A stretch of DNA of 64,000 nt, taken from Nitrosomonadales bacterium. Lineage in GTDB: Bacteria; Pseudomonadota; Gammaproteobacteria; Burkholderiales; Gallionellaceae. A model generated the notes under the pieces. It saw nothing but the letters and a program-made list of their open reading frames with translations, was not told the origin of the DNA and made no database searches. Below, piece by piece: positions 8,898-19,011 of this stretch. Location of the stretch: positions 1-64,000 of the forward strand of contig JACQFX010000067.1 of the NCBI GenBank assembly GCA_016199835.1, in the 5' to 3' direction. The position numbers were made by a program, and so were the translations under genes. How positions within the stretch are numbered: position 1 is the stretch's first letter; each line of letters begins with the position of its first letter.

Positions 8898-10037
8898 CGT
8901 TTTCCCTCTTTGATTTTTCTGGTTGCGGCACTATACGTGAGCCTTACGGCACACGCCACAAATGCGCCCGTGTCGCCGGCAGAAAAGTCTGCTCCACACA
9001 TTGCTCTGCTGTTGCCGCTCAAATCGACCGCTTTGGGGCAAGCTGCTGAGGCAGTGCGGCAAGGTTTCTTTGCAGCGGCAGGAACTCAGCCGCAAGCTCT
9101 GCCGGTACGAGTATATGCCGCGTCCAGTGAAAGCCTGGATAACATCATCTGGCTTTATCGTCAGGCCATCGCAAACGGCGCACGCGCCGTGGTCGGGCCT
9201 CTTACGCGCAATGGTGTAGCAGCGCTGGCTGATTACCCGGACATTGCCGTGCCAACACTGGCCCTCAATATGGCCGATGCCCTGGATGCCGACAAACTAT
9301 ATTTCTTCGGCCTGCCCGCCGAAGCGGAAGCACGCCAGGTCGCCCGACTTGCCGCGCAAGAAAAACTGCGCACTGCGATCATCATCAGCAACGGCACGCC
9401 GTTGTCCCGGCGACTGACTCAGGCTTTTGCCGAAGAATGGAAAGCTCTAGGCGGCACCATAATCTCGGAACTCCTGTACAACGACGATCCGACAGCGCTC
9501 GCCAGCCTTCCCACCGCTATGGGTAATATGATATTTCTCGCTGCTGATGCGGAAAAAGCGCGGCTGATCCGCCCTTATCTGGACAGCGCTCTGCCGGTAT
9601 ACGCAACTTCGCAATTGTTTAACGGCAATACCGATACGCTGACCAATTATGACCTGAAAGATGTGAACTTCGTGGACATGCCGTGGCTCTTGCAATCCGA
9701 CCATCCAGCAGTGATGATCTACCCACGCGCCAACCCGCCGCTGACACCGGACATGGAACGCTTATACGCTCTTGGCATAGACGCTTACCGCCTGTTACAA
9801 GTCATGCTCAGCAATCATCTGCGCACTGCCTTGCCGCTGGATGGCGTAACCGGGCGCATTTCCCTTCACGATGACCATCATTTCCAGCGTGTCGCCATCC
9901 CGGCCATTTTCAAGCAAGGTCTCGGCCTCACGCCAGAAGAGGCGGCTGCCCTTGCCGCTGCACAAGCTGCGGCTCTGGCAGCAACACGGGCCGCAGCGGC
10001 AAGCGGCGTTCCACCCGCTGCAGTTCCAGCACAATGA
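8892..10037 (+). CDS. LpoA-like penicillin-binding-protein activator (LppC family)
   Basis: About 381 residues from ATG 8892. A TTG nine bases upstream is a possible but weaker start. A hydrophobic signal sequence (FPSLIFLVAALYVSLTAHA) is followed by a periplasmic-binding-protein-like fold with HIALLLPLKS near residue 38 and VVGPLTRNGVAAL, typical of LppC/LpoA. No clear lipobox cysteine is visible. The C-terminus is an alanine-rich tail (EEAAALAAAQAAALAATRA). In gammaproteobacteria LpoA activates PBP1A in peptidoglycan synthesis. The gene order rsmI-lpoA-yraN-diaA-dolP matches E. coli, which supports the call. It overlaps yraN by the ATGA. Confidence 0.8.
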   Translation: MQRFPSLIFLVAALYVSLTAHATNAPVSPAEKSAPHIALLLPLKSTALGQAAEAVRQGFFAAAGTQPQALPVRVYAASSESLDNIIWLYRQAIANGARAVVGPLTRNGVAALADYPDIAVPTLALNMADALDADKLYFFGLPAEAEARQVARLAAQEKLRTAIIISNGTPLSRRLTQAFAEEWKALGGTIISELLYNDDPTALASLPTAMGNMIFLAADAEKARLIRPYLDSALPVYATSQLFNGNTDTLTNYDLKDVNFVDMPWLLQSDHPAVMIYPRANPPLTPDMERLYALGIDAYRLLQVMLSNHLRTALPLDGVTGRISLHDDHHFQRVAIPAIFKQGLGLTPEEAAALAAAQAAALAATRAAAASGVPPAAVPAQ

Positions 10038-10378
10038 TCACACGCGGTGCACAGGCCGAGCAACTCGCAGCACAATTCCTGCAACGTCACGGACTCAAGT
10101 TGCTGCACAACAATTACCGTTGCCGTTACGGCGAGATAGACCTGATCCTGCAAGACGGCAACACACTGGTTTTCGCGGAAGTGCGCCTGCGTAGCCGCAG
10201 CAATTTTGGCGGCGCAGCAAGCAGTATCAATACGGCCAAACAATCCAAGCTTGTGCGCACTGCACAATATTATCTTGCCACGTTGGCGCGCATCCCGCCT
10301 TGTCGTTTCGACGCCGTGTTACTCGAAGCGCTGGACGATAACAGCATAGAGTGGGTCAAGAATGCTTTTACCCTCTGA
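10034..10378 (+). CDS. yraN: YraN/UPF0102 endonuclease-like protein
   Basis: 114 residues, usual length. It shows the family core with an early E (AEQLAAQFL), GEIDLIL and FAEVRLRS, a PD-(D/E)xK nuclease-like arrangement in which R replaces the more usual K of EVK. Function in vivo is poorly known; the family is predicted to act on DNA or RNA. It is translationally coupled to the LpoA-like gene by an ATGA overlap. Confidence 0.88.
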   Translation: MITRGAQAEQLAAQFLQRHGLKLLHNNYRCRYGEIDLILQDGNTLVFAEVRLRSRSNFGGAASSINTAKQSKLVRTAQYYLATLARIPPCRFDAVLLEALDDNSIEWVKNAFTL

Positions 10379-11011
<633 letters not shown>

Positions 11012-11578
11012 ATGCGCTACCTTAATCCATTATTGCTGATAGTCACGCTCGGCTCACTGCAAGGTTGTTTTCCAATCATCGCCACAGGCGTAGGTGCGGG
11101 AGCGCTGATGGCGGCAGATCGCCGCACCACTGGCACCTATATCGAAGATGAAGGCATAGAACTCAAAGCGAACAGCCAGATTGGCACCAAATACAAAGCT
11201 ACAGCTCATGTAAACGTTACGAGCTTTAACCGCCATGTGCTTATTACCGGCGAAGCACCGAATGAAGATGCCAAGGCCGATATCGCAAAAATCGTCGCGG
11301 GTATTGCCAATGTGAAGGCCGTCAGCAATGAGCTGGCTGTGTCCGGAATTGCCGGCATCGCTTCACGCAGCAGCGACAGCGTCATTACCGGTGACGTGAA
11401 ATTGCGCTTCATCAACAACAAGACGTTCCAGGCTGATCACGTCAAGGTGATCACTGAAAATGGCACCGTGTTTCTGATGGGTTTGGTCTATCACAAGGAA
11501 GCAGATGCCGCCGCCGAGATTGCCAGCACTACCGGCGGTGTGCGACGCGTGGTAAAAGTATTCGAATATCTGGATTGA
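11012..11578 (+). CDS. dolP: BON-domain outer-membrane lipoprotein (DolP/YraP-like)
   Basis: 188 residues. The signal peptide ends in a lipobox LQGC (Cys at about 19), predicting a lipoprotein. Two BON domains follow, around residues 65-110 (NRHVLITGEAPNE...VKAVSNEL) and 140-186 (GTVFLMGLVYHKEADAAAEIA...VVKVFEYL). DolP supports outer-membrane integrity. It starts directly after the gmhA stop, preceded by AGGAGGA, and its stop overlaps the next ATG (TGATG). Confidence 0.85.
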   Translation: MRYLNPLLLIVTLGSLQGCFPIIATGVGAGALMAADRRTTGTYIEDEGIELKANSQIGTKYKATAHVNVTSFNRHVLITGEAPNEDAKADIAKIVAGIANVKAVSNELAVSGIAGIASRSSDSVITGDVKLRFINNKTFQADHVKVITENGTVFLMGLVYHKEADAAAEIASTTGGVRRVVKVFEYLD

Positions 11579-12063
11579 TGCACTCTCGCCCACAATTCGA
11601 GCAAAAAATCTGCACGCGCGCCGATTTCGCGATGCGTACCGCCGCACTACCGCATCCACTGGTTTTCACCAATGGCTGCTTCGACGTGCTGCATCGCGGC
11701 CATGTTACTTATCTCGCGCAGGCGCGTGCACTCGGCGCTTCGCTCATCGTCGGCGTAAACAGTGACGCATCGGTAAGGCGCCAAGGCAAGGGCGATGATC
11801 GTCCGATCAACCAGCAAGACGACCGCATGGCGGTGCTCGCCGCGCTTGAGTCAGTAAATCTGGTCGTGTTGTTCGATGATGACACCCCGCTGGAACTGAT
11901 CCTTGCCTGTCGTCCCGACGTGCTGGTAAAGGGCGGCGACTGGACGCCAGACAAAATCGTAGGCAGCAAGGAAGTGCAAGATTGGGGTGGCTCCGTGCAT
12001 AGCATCCCGTTCATTCATGAACGTTCCACCACGGCACTGTTAAAGAAGATACGCAGCCTTTGA
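11578..12063 (+). CDS. rfaE2: D-glycero-beta-D-manno-heptose 1-phosphate adenylyltransferase
   Basis: 161 residues. FTNGCFDVLHRGHVTYL carries the cytidylyltransferase HxGH signature; GVNSDASVRRQGKG and DVLVKGGDWTPDKIVG are typical of the C-terminal HldE domain. Here it stands alone without the kinase domain (an RfaE domain II protein), as in many betaproteobacteria. It makes ADP-heptose for LPS core. The ATG at 11578 overlaps the dolP stop by one base. Confidence 0.92.
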   Translation: MHSRPQFEQKICTRADFAMRTAALPHPLVFTNGCFDVLHRGHVTYLAQARALGASLIVGVNSDASVRRQGKGDDRPINQQDDRMAVLAALESVNLVVLFDDDTPLELILACRPDVLVKGGDWTPDKIVGSKEVQDWGGSVHSIPFIHERSTTALLKKIRSL

Positions 12064-12082
12064 GAGTACTCAAAAGCCCCCG

Positions 12083-13099
<1,017 letters not shown>

Positions 13100-13149
13100 C
13101 TAAAAAATTCAGGTTAGCTGGAACTATTTTAGAGTTCCCTTATCTGACG

Positions 13150-13260
13150 TTGCAGATGATGCGAGTCATCTCCCGTTTCTCCTCCCTGAGCGGGTAGTCT
13201 TAACGCTAGTTAAGACACCTTGGCCCCTAGCTTCCCCCTTTAGCTAGGGGCATTTTTTTG
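13150..13260 (+). ncRNA. Candidate structured small RNA with an exposed CUCCUCCC loop
   Basis: Between hemB and engB the + strand shows four hairpins in a row: AGATGA(TGCGAG)TCATCT at 13154-13171; CCCG(TTTCTCCTCCCTGAG)CGGG at 13172-13194; TCTTAAC(GCTA)GTTAAGA at 13198-13215; and a GC-rich hairpin followed by seven T at 13223-13259. No gene on this strand would use that terminator, the nearest (rfaE2) ending more than 1 kb upstream. The CTCCTCCC in a loop is complementary to Shine-Dalgarno sequences, as in several known sRNA families. The promoter and exact 5' end are not clear. It could instead be an unusual leader on the other strand, but the T-run is correct only for + strand transcription. 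Confidence 0.5.
13223..13259 (+). terminator. Rho-independent terminator
   Basis: GCCCCTAGC - 11-base loop - GCTAGGGGC followed by CATTTTTTT on the + strand. It ends the candidate small RNA. On the minus strand the stem is not followed by T, so it does not serve engB. Confidence 0.8.
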
Positions 13261-13261
13261 C

Positions 13262-13861
13262 CTATCGCTCTGCCGCAAACCATCCGGCAATCACCGCCTC
13301 AGCTTCTTCCTTGCCCAATTTTTTCAGGCTGGAAAACAACTGTACTGAACAGTTCGGGAAATATTCTGCAAGATGTGATTTTACACGATTCAGGGTCAAG
13401 GTCGCCTGCTGGCGACTGAGCTTGTCCGATTTGGTAAGCAACACATGCACCGGTTTGCCGGTAGGGGCAAACCAGTCCAGCATCTGCTCATCCAGCGGAG
13501 TCAGCGGGTGGCGCGCATCCATAATCACCACTAAGCCGCACAAAGCTTCTCGTGCTTGCAGGTACTGACTCAGCAGAGCCTCCCAGTGTTGCTGCACATC
13601 CGGCGGCACCTTGGCATAACCATAGCCCGGCAGATCCACCAGAAAATTATTCTCGCCCAAGGAAAAATAATTGATGTGCTGGGTACGCCCCGGCGTCTTG
13701 CTGGTGTAGGCCAGCCGTGTATGGTTGGCCAGCGTGTTGATAGCCGATGACTTACCTGCGTTGGAACGACCAGCAAAAGCTATTTCCCTGCCGCCATGCA
13801 GCGGCAGGTCGCGGAAATGGTTTACCGTCGTAAAAAACTCTGCTCTGGAGAACAGCCCCAT
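13262..13861 (-). CDS. engB: Ribosome-biogenesis GTPase EngB/YsxC/YihA
   Basis: 199 residues. G motifs: [14 protein letters not shown] (P-loop, near residue 31), [11 protein letters not shown] (switch I), [11 protein letters not shown] (G3), LLTKSDKL (G4). EngB helps assemble the large ribosomal subunit. The start codon directly abuts the hemL stop region (one-base overlap at 13861), so it is likely co-transcribed downstream of hemL. Confidence 0.94.
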   Translation of the reverse strand: MGLFSRAEFFTTVNHFRDLPLHGGREIAFAGRSNAGKSSAINTLANHTRLAYTSKTPGRTQHINYFSLGENNFLVDLPGYGYAKVPPDVQQHWEALLSQYLQAREALCGLVVIMDARHPLTPLDEQMLDWFAPTGKPVHVLLTKSDKLSRQQATLTLNRVKSHLAEYFPNCSVQLFSSLKKLGKEEAEAVIAGWFAAER

Positions 13862-15141
13862 TACCAGGCGGCGAATATCTTGTCAGCGGCAGCGATGGTC
13901 GCAGCGATGTCAGCATCGCTGTGCGCTGCCGAAATGAAGCCTGCCTCGAATGCGGAAGGCGCCAAGTACACGCCTTCATCCAGCATGGCATGGAAGAAAC
14001 GGTTGAAAGCCGCCTTGTCGCTGGCCATGACTTCGGCATAGGAGGTCGGCACAGCCTTGCTGAAATACAGGCCGAACATACTGCCTATGGATTGAGCGCT
14101 GAACGGGATACCGTGCTTCGCAGCAACAGTGCTCAGGCCTTCCGTCATCTGCTTGGCCATTTGAGTCAACCGTTCATAGAAGCCGGGAGCCTGCACCAGC
14201 TTTAATGTGGTCAGCCCTGCCGCCACCGCAACCGGGTTTCCAGACAACGTACCAGCCTGATACACCGCACCAAGAGGAGCCAGACATTGCATGATATCGC
14301 GCCGTCCACCAAATGCCGCAGCAGGCAAGCCCCCTCCCATCACCTTGCCCAGCGTGATCAGATCCGGCTTGATGCCGAAATGACCATGTGCGCCTTGCAG
14401 ACCGACGCGGAAACCGGACATCACTTCGTCCAGTATCAGGACTGCACCGTGTTTGGTGCACAAATTGCGCATGGCATCGAGGAATTCGCGCTTGGGAAGG
14501 ATCAGGTTCATGTTGCCGGCCACTGGCTCGACGATCACCGCAGCGACCTCGCTGCCGAATTCGGCAAAAGCGCGCTCAAGACCTGCGGCATCGTTGTAGT
14601 CCAGAACAGTAGTCAAAGCTGCAATCTCGGCCGGTACGCCTGAAGAACTCGGTTGGCCGAATGTCAGTGCGCCAGAGCCTGCCTTAACCAGCAGACCATC
14701 GGAATGACCATGGTAGCAGCCTTCAAATTTGATGATGCGCGAACGTCCGGTAAAACCGCGCGCCAGACGGATCGCGGTCATGGTGGCTTCGGTACCGGAG
14801 CTGACCAGACGCACCATCTCCAACGACGGTAAAATCTTGCAGAGCAGTTCAGCGATCTCCAGTTCGCTCGCCGTCGGTGCACCGAAACCCAATCCCTCTG
14901 CTGCTGCTGCCTGCACGGCTTTCACCACCTCCGGATGGCAATGGCCGACAATCATCGGGCCCCAGGAATTGACGTAATCAATGTAACGCTTGTCGTCCGC
15001 ATCCCACACATAAGCACCTTGCCCCCGTTTGAAGAACAGCGGTGTGCCGCCCACCGATTTGAATGCGCGCACTGGCGAATTGACGCCACCGGGAATAACG
15101 CGCTGCGATTGATCGAACAATTCCTGATTGTGTGAGGTCAT
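13861..15141 (-). CDS. hemL: Glutamate-1-semialdehyde 2,1-aminomutase
   Basis: 426 residues, usual length for this PLP enzyme. [12 protein letters not shown] at the N-terminus, [30 protein letters not shown] and the PLP lysine in [19 protein letters not shown]. It makes 5-aminolevulinate from glutamate-1-semialdehyde, the C5 route to haem. Genomic neighbours thiE and thiD run in the same direction upstream, with 16 bases between thiE and hemL. Confidence 0.95.
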   Translation of the reverse strand: MTSHNQELFDQSQRVIPGGVNSPVRAFKSVGGTPLFFKRGQGAYVWDADDKRYIDYVNSWGPMIVGHCHPEVVKAVQAAAAEGLGFGAPTASELEIAELLCKILPSLEMVRLVSSGTEATMTAIRLARGFTGRSRIIKFEGCYHGHSDGLLVKAGSGALTFGQPSSSGVPAEIAALTTVLDYNDAAGLERAFAEFGSEVAAVIVEPVAGNMNLILPKREFLDAMRNLCTKHGAVLILDEVMSGFRVGLQGAHGHFGIKPDLITLGKVMGGGLPAAAFGGRRDIMQCLAPLGAVYQAGTLSGNPVAVAAGLTTLKLVQAPGFYERLTQMAKQMTEGLSTVAAKHGIPFSAQSIGSMFGLYFSKAVPTSYAEVMASDKAAFNRFFHAMLDEGVYLAPSAFEAGFISAAHSDADIAATIAAADKIFAAW

Positions 15142-15157
15142 GATGCAGAGTCCTGAG

Positions 15158-15784
15158 TTAAGTTTTATTGGTCAATAATTCCGAAAATTCCTGCGCGGCG
15201 GCCTGTATGTCCACCGCATCAAACAAGGCCGAGATCACCGCCAGCGCATCCGCTCCCGCTTGCACCAGTGCCGCCCCATTCTGTACTGTGATGCCGCCTA
15301 TCGCCACCAACGGCACGCCCAATTCGGTCCGTGCCTGACGCAATAATTCGACATCTGCCTTTACCGCATCGGGCTTGACGCTGGAAGGAAAAAACGCGCC
15401 GAACGCCACGTAATCCGCACCATCGTCAACTGCTTTCCGCGCCAGCGACAGGCGATTATAACAAGAGACGCCTATGATTTTGCGTTTGCCCAGCAAGACG
15501 CGCGCGGCTTGCAGTTCATCGTCCTCGGCGCCCAGATGCACTCCATCTGCATCTACTCGCGCCGCAAGATGCGCATCATCGTTCACGATGAAGGTCACAG
15601 CAAACTCGCGCGTCAACTCGCGTAAAGCGGCGGCCTGCTCCAATCGCAACACGGCATCAGCAGATTTGTTGCGGTATTGCAGCACACCCGTCCCGCCCGC
15701 CAAGGCCAAACGCGCGCGGCCCAGCAGCTCCACTGTATCAGCGCAATCCGGCGTGATGGCATACAAGCCGTGGATAAAACTCAT
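15158..15784 (-). CDS. thiE: Thiamine-phosphate synthase
   Basis: 208 residues, TIM barrel. It shows [34 protein letters not shown] with the phosphate-binding residues, and [29 protein letters not shown]. It couples HMP-PP with the thiazole phosphate to give thiamine phosphate. It follows thiD on the same strand after about 66 bases that contain a short CCCGACGGGAG hairpin. Confidence 0.93.
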   Translation of the reverse strand: MSFIHGLYAITPDCADTVELLGRARLALAGGTGVLQYRNKSADAVLRLEQAAALRELTREFAVTFIVNDDAHLAARVDADGVHLGAEDDELQAARVLLGKRKIIGVSCYNRLSLARKAVDDGADYVAFGAFFPSSVKPDAVKADVELLRQARTELGVPLVAIGGITVQNGAALVQAGADALAVISALFDAVDIQAAAQEFSELLTNKT

Positions 15785-15850
15785 GGCTTGCCCTTTTTAC
15801 AACCCGCATCCCCCGACGGGAGAGGGTGCAAGGGATTTTCAATCCCGCCG

Positions 15851-16705
15851 TTAATGTTTGGTCTCAGGAGGCTCTTCATCCTCTTCATCCCGCGCCCAGA
15901 ACAAACGGTCGGGGATATGCTGTCCCATGCCGGGACGGAAGCCATATTGCAGCGCTTGCCAGGTATATTCCTGCGCCTCTTTTACGGCCTCTTCTATAGG
16001 CAAACCATTCGCCAGCAATGCCGCGATGGCCGAAGCCAGCGTGCAACCTGAACCGTGGTAGATACCGGACAAGCGTGGCCAATTATCGTTGCGCACCATA
16101 CCGCGAGCGCCATACAGCGTATTGATCACCTTGGGCGTATGTTCATGTGTACCGGTCACCAGCACATATTCGCAGCCCAATTGAATGATGCGCTTGGCGC
16201 ACTCATCCAGATCGGGATTGTCTTCATCATTCTCATCATCCTGGATCAGGCGGCGTGCCTCTATGCTGTTCGGTGTCAGGATGGTGGTCTGTGGCAACAG
16301 CAGTTCGCGCATCGCGTCGCGCATATCCTCATTCGCCAGCTCGTCACCGCGACCGGAGGCCAGGATGGGATCGAACACCAGCGGCACATCGGGATAGTCC
16401 GATATCACCTCGGCGATCGCCGCGATATTTTCCACGCTGCCCAGCAAGCCTATCTTGAAGGCATCGACTGGCATATCTTCCAGCACTGCGCGCGCCTGAT
16501 CCGCCACCCACTCGGCGTCCATCGGCAGCACATCTTCCACGCCTCCCGTGTCCTGCACCGTCACCGCTGTCACCACCGATAACGGGTGGCAACCCATGCT
16601 GGCGATGGTCAGAATGTCGGCCTGCATACCGGCACCACCGCTGGGATCGGTAGCGGAAAAGACCAGAACTATGGGCGGGATGTCGGGCATGGTGACGGAT
16701 ATCAT
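15851..16705 (-). CDS. thiD: Hydroxymethylpyrimidine (phosphate) kinase
   Basis: 284 residues, ribokinase fold. VLVFSATDPSGGAGMQADILT near the N-terminus, the VTAVTVQDT substrate region, LTPNSIEARRL and the anion-hole motif GSGCTLASAIAA. It phosphorylates HMP to HMP-P and HMP-PP for ThiE. An in-frame ATG at 16690 (MPDIPPIV) is an alternative start. The tail is very acidic (RDEEDEEPPE). It is divergent from gloA. Confidence 0.92.
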   Translation of the reverse strand: MISVTMPDIPPIVLVFSATDPSGGAGMQADILTIASMGCHPLSVVTAVTVQDTGGVEDVLPMDAEWVADQARAVLEDMPVDAFKIGLLGSVENIAAIAEVISDYPDVPLVFDPILASGRGDELANEDMRDAMRELLLPQTTILTPNSIEARRLIQDDENDEDNPDLDECAKRIIQLGCEYVLVTGTHEHTPKVINTLYGARGMVRNDNWPRLSGIYHGSGCTLASAIAALLANGLPIEEAVKEAQEYTWQALQYGFRPGMGQHIPDRLFWARDEEDEEPPETKH

Positions 16706-16769
16706 TTAGAATAGGCGTGGCATTTTAACTGAAATTCCCTTCCCTGACCCCGAACCCGGAGAAAATCTG

Positions 16770-17165
16770 ATGCGTATCCTGCACACCATGCTGCGCGTAG
16801 GCAACCTGGAAAAATCCATCACGTTTTATACCGAAGTGCTCGGCATGAAACTTTTGCGCCGCCACGATTATCCGGAAGGAAAATTCACACTCGCCTTTGT
16901 CGGCTATCAGGATGAAACCGATGGTGCGGTGCTGGAGCTCACCTACAACTGGGGCGTGGAAAAATATGATCCGGGCAGCGGCTATGGTCATATCGCCGTC
17001 GAAGTTGACGATGCTTACCAAGTCTGCAAACTGGTCAAGCAACGCGGCGGCAAAGTCGTGCGCGAAGCGGGGCCGATGAAACACGGCTCGACGGTGATCG
17101 CTTTTGTCGAAGATCCGGACGGATACAAGATCGAGTTCATCCAAAAAAAGATGATCACTGGATGA
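16770..17165 (+). CDS. gloA: Lactoylglutathione lyase (glyoxalase I)
   Basis: 131 residues, the usual size of small Ni-type glyoxalase I. It starts [26 protein letters not shown], with the metal ligands expected at H5, E in AVLELTYN, H in GYGHIAVEV and E in YKIEFIQ. It converts the methylglyoxal-glutathione hemithioacetal to S-lactoylglutathione. It overlaps the next gene by an ATGA. Confidence 0.93.
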   Translation: MRILHTMLRVGNLEKSITFYTEVLGMKLLRRHDYPEGKFTLAFVGYQDETDGAVLELTYNWGVEKYDPGSGYGHIAVEVDDAYQVCKLVKQRGGKVVREAGPMKHGSTVIAFVEDPDGYKIEFIQKKMITG

Positions 17166-18442
17166 ACAACAAAAAGCCCGGCATGCCTTCGGTCGTTGTC
17201 ATCGGCAGCGGCCCAGCCGGATTGATGGCGGCAGAAATATTGATACGGGGCAACGTACAAGTCCATGTTTACGACGCCATGCCCAGCGCGGGGCGCAAGT
17301 TCCTGATGGCAGGCAAGGGCGGCATGAATATCACGCACGCCGAAGCCACAGAATCCTTTCTGGCACGCTACGGCGCGCGCCGCGCGCAACTCGAACCGCT
17401 GCTCGACAGTTTTGGCCCGCAAGCCTTGCGAGAATGGATACATAGCCTCGGCATAGCGACCTTCGTTGGCAGTTCTGGACGCGTTTTCCCCGCCGACATG
17501 AAAGCCGCTCCGTTGTTACGTGCCTGGTTGCACCGATTGCGCATGGCTGGTGTGCATTTCCACATGCGCCATCGCTGGCAGGGTTGGGATGCAAGCGGTG
17601 CGCTGTGCTTTGCCACCCCACGAGGTGACATCAATTTACAAGCCGATGCTGTTGTACTGGCATTAGGCGGCGGCAGCTGGTCGAAACTCGGCTCTGATGG
17701 CGCATGGGTGCCTTTGCTTGAGCAGCGCGATATTGCCGTTGCGCCATTACGCCCAGCGAACTGCGGCTTCGATGTCGGCTGGACCCCATACTTCCGCGAA
17801 CGTTTTGCCGGACATCCACTGAAATCGGTGGAGGTAACCTTCATTGATGCTCTCGGTGCCTCCCACTGCAAGCAAGGCGATGTGATGGTTACGGCAACGG
17901 GAATCGAGGGTGGCCCAATTTATGCGCTGTCCGCCCTGTTACGCGACACGATCGCGGCCACGGGCAGCGCCGTCCTGCACCTTGATCTGGCACCCGGCAA
18001 AAAGCTCGCTCGTGTCAGCAATGAAATCGCCCATCCACGCGGCTCACGCTCGATGTCCAGCCATCTGCAAAGCCGGGTAAACATCAAAGGGGTGAAAGTC
18101 GGCTTGCTGCGCGAAATGGTAGCCCCCGCAGATTTCGATCATCCCGAGCATTTGGCAGCAGCGATCAAATCATTACCGTTACGACTCATCGCACCACGCC
18201 CACTGGATGAAGCTATCAGTAGTGCCGGGGGCATCTGCTTCGAGGAGTTGGACGAACACTTGATGCTGCGTAACTTGCCTGGTGTGTTCTGCGCGGGAGA
18301 GATGCTCGACTGGGAAGCACCAACCGGTGGCTATTTGCTCACAGCCTGTTTCGCAGAAGGGCGTGCTGCTGGATTGGGGGCGCTAGCCTGGCTACATGGC
18401 CCGAACTGTTTCAGTGGTGCAACGCAAGCGGATTCATTATAA
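17162..18442 (+). CDS. FAD-dependent oxidoreductase, HI0933/BaiN-like family
   Basis: 426 residues. [17 protein letters not shown] is the Rossmann FAD-binding motif, followed by [19 protein letters not shown], which is characteristic of the HI0933-like flavoproteins, and a C-terminal [31 protein letters not shown] that closes the FAD site. Substrate unknown. It is translationally coupled to gloA. The last 112 bases are overlapped on the other strand by a small hypothetical gene. Confidence 0.85.
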   Translation: MNNKKPGMPSVVVIGSGPAGLMAAEILIRGNVQVHVYDAMPSAGRKFLMAGKGGMNITHAEATESFLARYGARRAQLEPLLDSFGPQALREWIHSLGIATFVGSSGRVFPADMKAAPLLRAWLHRLRMAGVHFHMRHRWQGWDASGALCFATPRGDINLQADAVVLALGGGSWSKLGSDGAWVPLLEQRDIAVAPLRPANCGFDVGWTPYFRERFAGHPLKSVEVTFIDALGASHCKQGDVMVTATGIEGGPIYALSALLRDTIAATGSAVLHLDLAPGKKLARVSNEIAHPRGSRSMSSHLQSRVNIKGVKVGLLREMVAPADFDHPEHLAAAIKSLPLRLIAPRPLDEAISSAGGICFEELDEHLMLRNLPGVFCAGEMLDWEAPTGGYLLTACFAEGRAAGLGALAWLHGPNCFSGATQADSL

Positions 18443-18615
18443 AGCCCGGCAGAGATGCGCTTCATGAATGACTCCCATTCTTGCTTACTCAATAGACCGC
18501 ACATATAAAATGCACCGCAAAGTCCGGTAGCCAAGCCACACTCATGCGGTGTATCAATACTCGAAAGTGCGTCCTCGATCGCATCCAGCGCCATGCGTTT
18601 ATCAAAATATTCCAT
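18331..18615 (-). CDS. Small hypothetical protein
   Basis: About 94 residues from ATG 18615 (MEYFDKRMALDAIEDALSSID), with GGAG ten bases upstream. An in-frame start eight codons further up is possible. The first 60 residues look like real protein; the last 30 overlap the end of the flavoprotein gene antisense and may be incidental read-through. It is not recognised. It lies divergent to the split HTH regulator across a region with a clear inverted repeat, so the two could be a regulated pair. Confidence 0.45.
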   Translation of the reverse strand: MEYFDKRMALDAIEDALSSIDTPHECGLATGLCGAFYMCGLLSKQEWESFMKRISAGLYNESACVAPLKQFGPCSQASAPNPAARPSAKQAVSK

Positions 18616-18684
18616 GTGAGTCGCACTCCGATTCTTCAAGGCCGCCCAATTAATCCTTAGTCCGGATTACCAATTTGGCGGATG

Positions 18685-18720
18685 TTACTATCGGTCAATA
18701 TTAATAACAACTGATAGTAA
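18685..18720. promoter_or_regulatory. Inverted-repeat operator candidate before the HTH regulator
   Basis: TTACTATC at 18685-18692 and its exact reverse complement GATAGTAA at 18713-18720, separated by 20 AT-rich bases, lie 25 bases before the regulator's ATG and between two divergent genes. The spacing of about two helical turns suggests a dimeric binding site, perhaps for the now-disrupted regulator itself. Confidence 0.45.
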
Positions 18721-18745
18721 TGATAGCGGTTGGTAGCGTTCGCGC

Positions 18746-18938
18746 ATGAATGGAATCTCCGAAAGAGAAGCGTTTAGCCAGCGCTTGACCAAGGCGCTAA
18801 AGGACGCAAAAGTTGATGTCAGCAGCCCGACAATTTTTGCACGGGAATTCAATCGCCGTTATCGCGGCAAACCAGTAAGCATTTATGCGGCACGAAAATG
18901 GTTGATGGGAGAGTCTATTCCCATGCAGGATAAGCTGC
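18746..18938 (+). pseudogene. HTH (XRE-like) regulator, N-terminal part, cut by the transposon
   Basis: ATG 18746 begins MNGISEREAFSQRLTKALKD and reads through AREFNRRYRG...YAARKWLMGESIPMQDKL, an N-terminal DNA-binding domain of small XRE-type regulators. At 18939 the transposon begins and the frame runs on for a short foreign tail (PELCSSRTNSYLSSR) to a stop at about 18985. The missing C-terminal part is at 25913-26132. Joining the two at the duplicated TAAGCTGC gives a continuous 134-codon gene. The truncated protein may still bind DNA but lacks the rest of the protein. Confidence 0.88.
18931..18938. repeat. Target-site duplication, left copy (TAAGCTGC)
   Basis: TAAGCTGC lies directly outside the left terminal inverted repeat; the identical octamer is at 25913-25920 directly outside the right one. 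Removing the element and one copy restores the regulator frame (QDK L RLLADWLG). Confidence 0.95.
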
Positions 18939-18963
18939 CGGAATTATGTAGCAGCCGCACAAA
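18939..18963 (+). repeat. Left terminal inverted repeat (25 bp)
   Basis: Begins CGGAATTATGTAGCAGCC and ends GCACAAA; identical to the reverse complement of 25888-25912. Similarity stops sharply after 25 bases. Confidence 0.96.
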
Positions 18964-19011
18964 CAGTTATTTATCAAGCCGATAACATCTACTTTTTTTG
19001 CTAAAACCGCT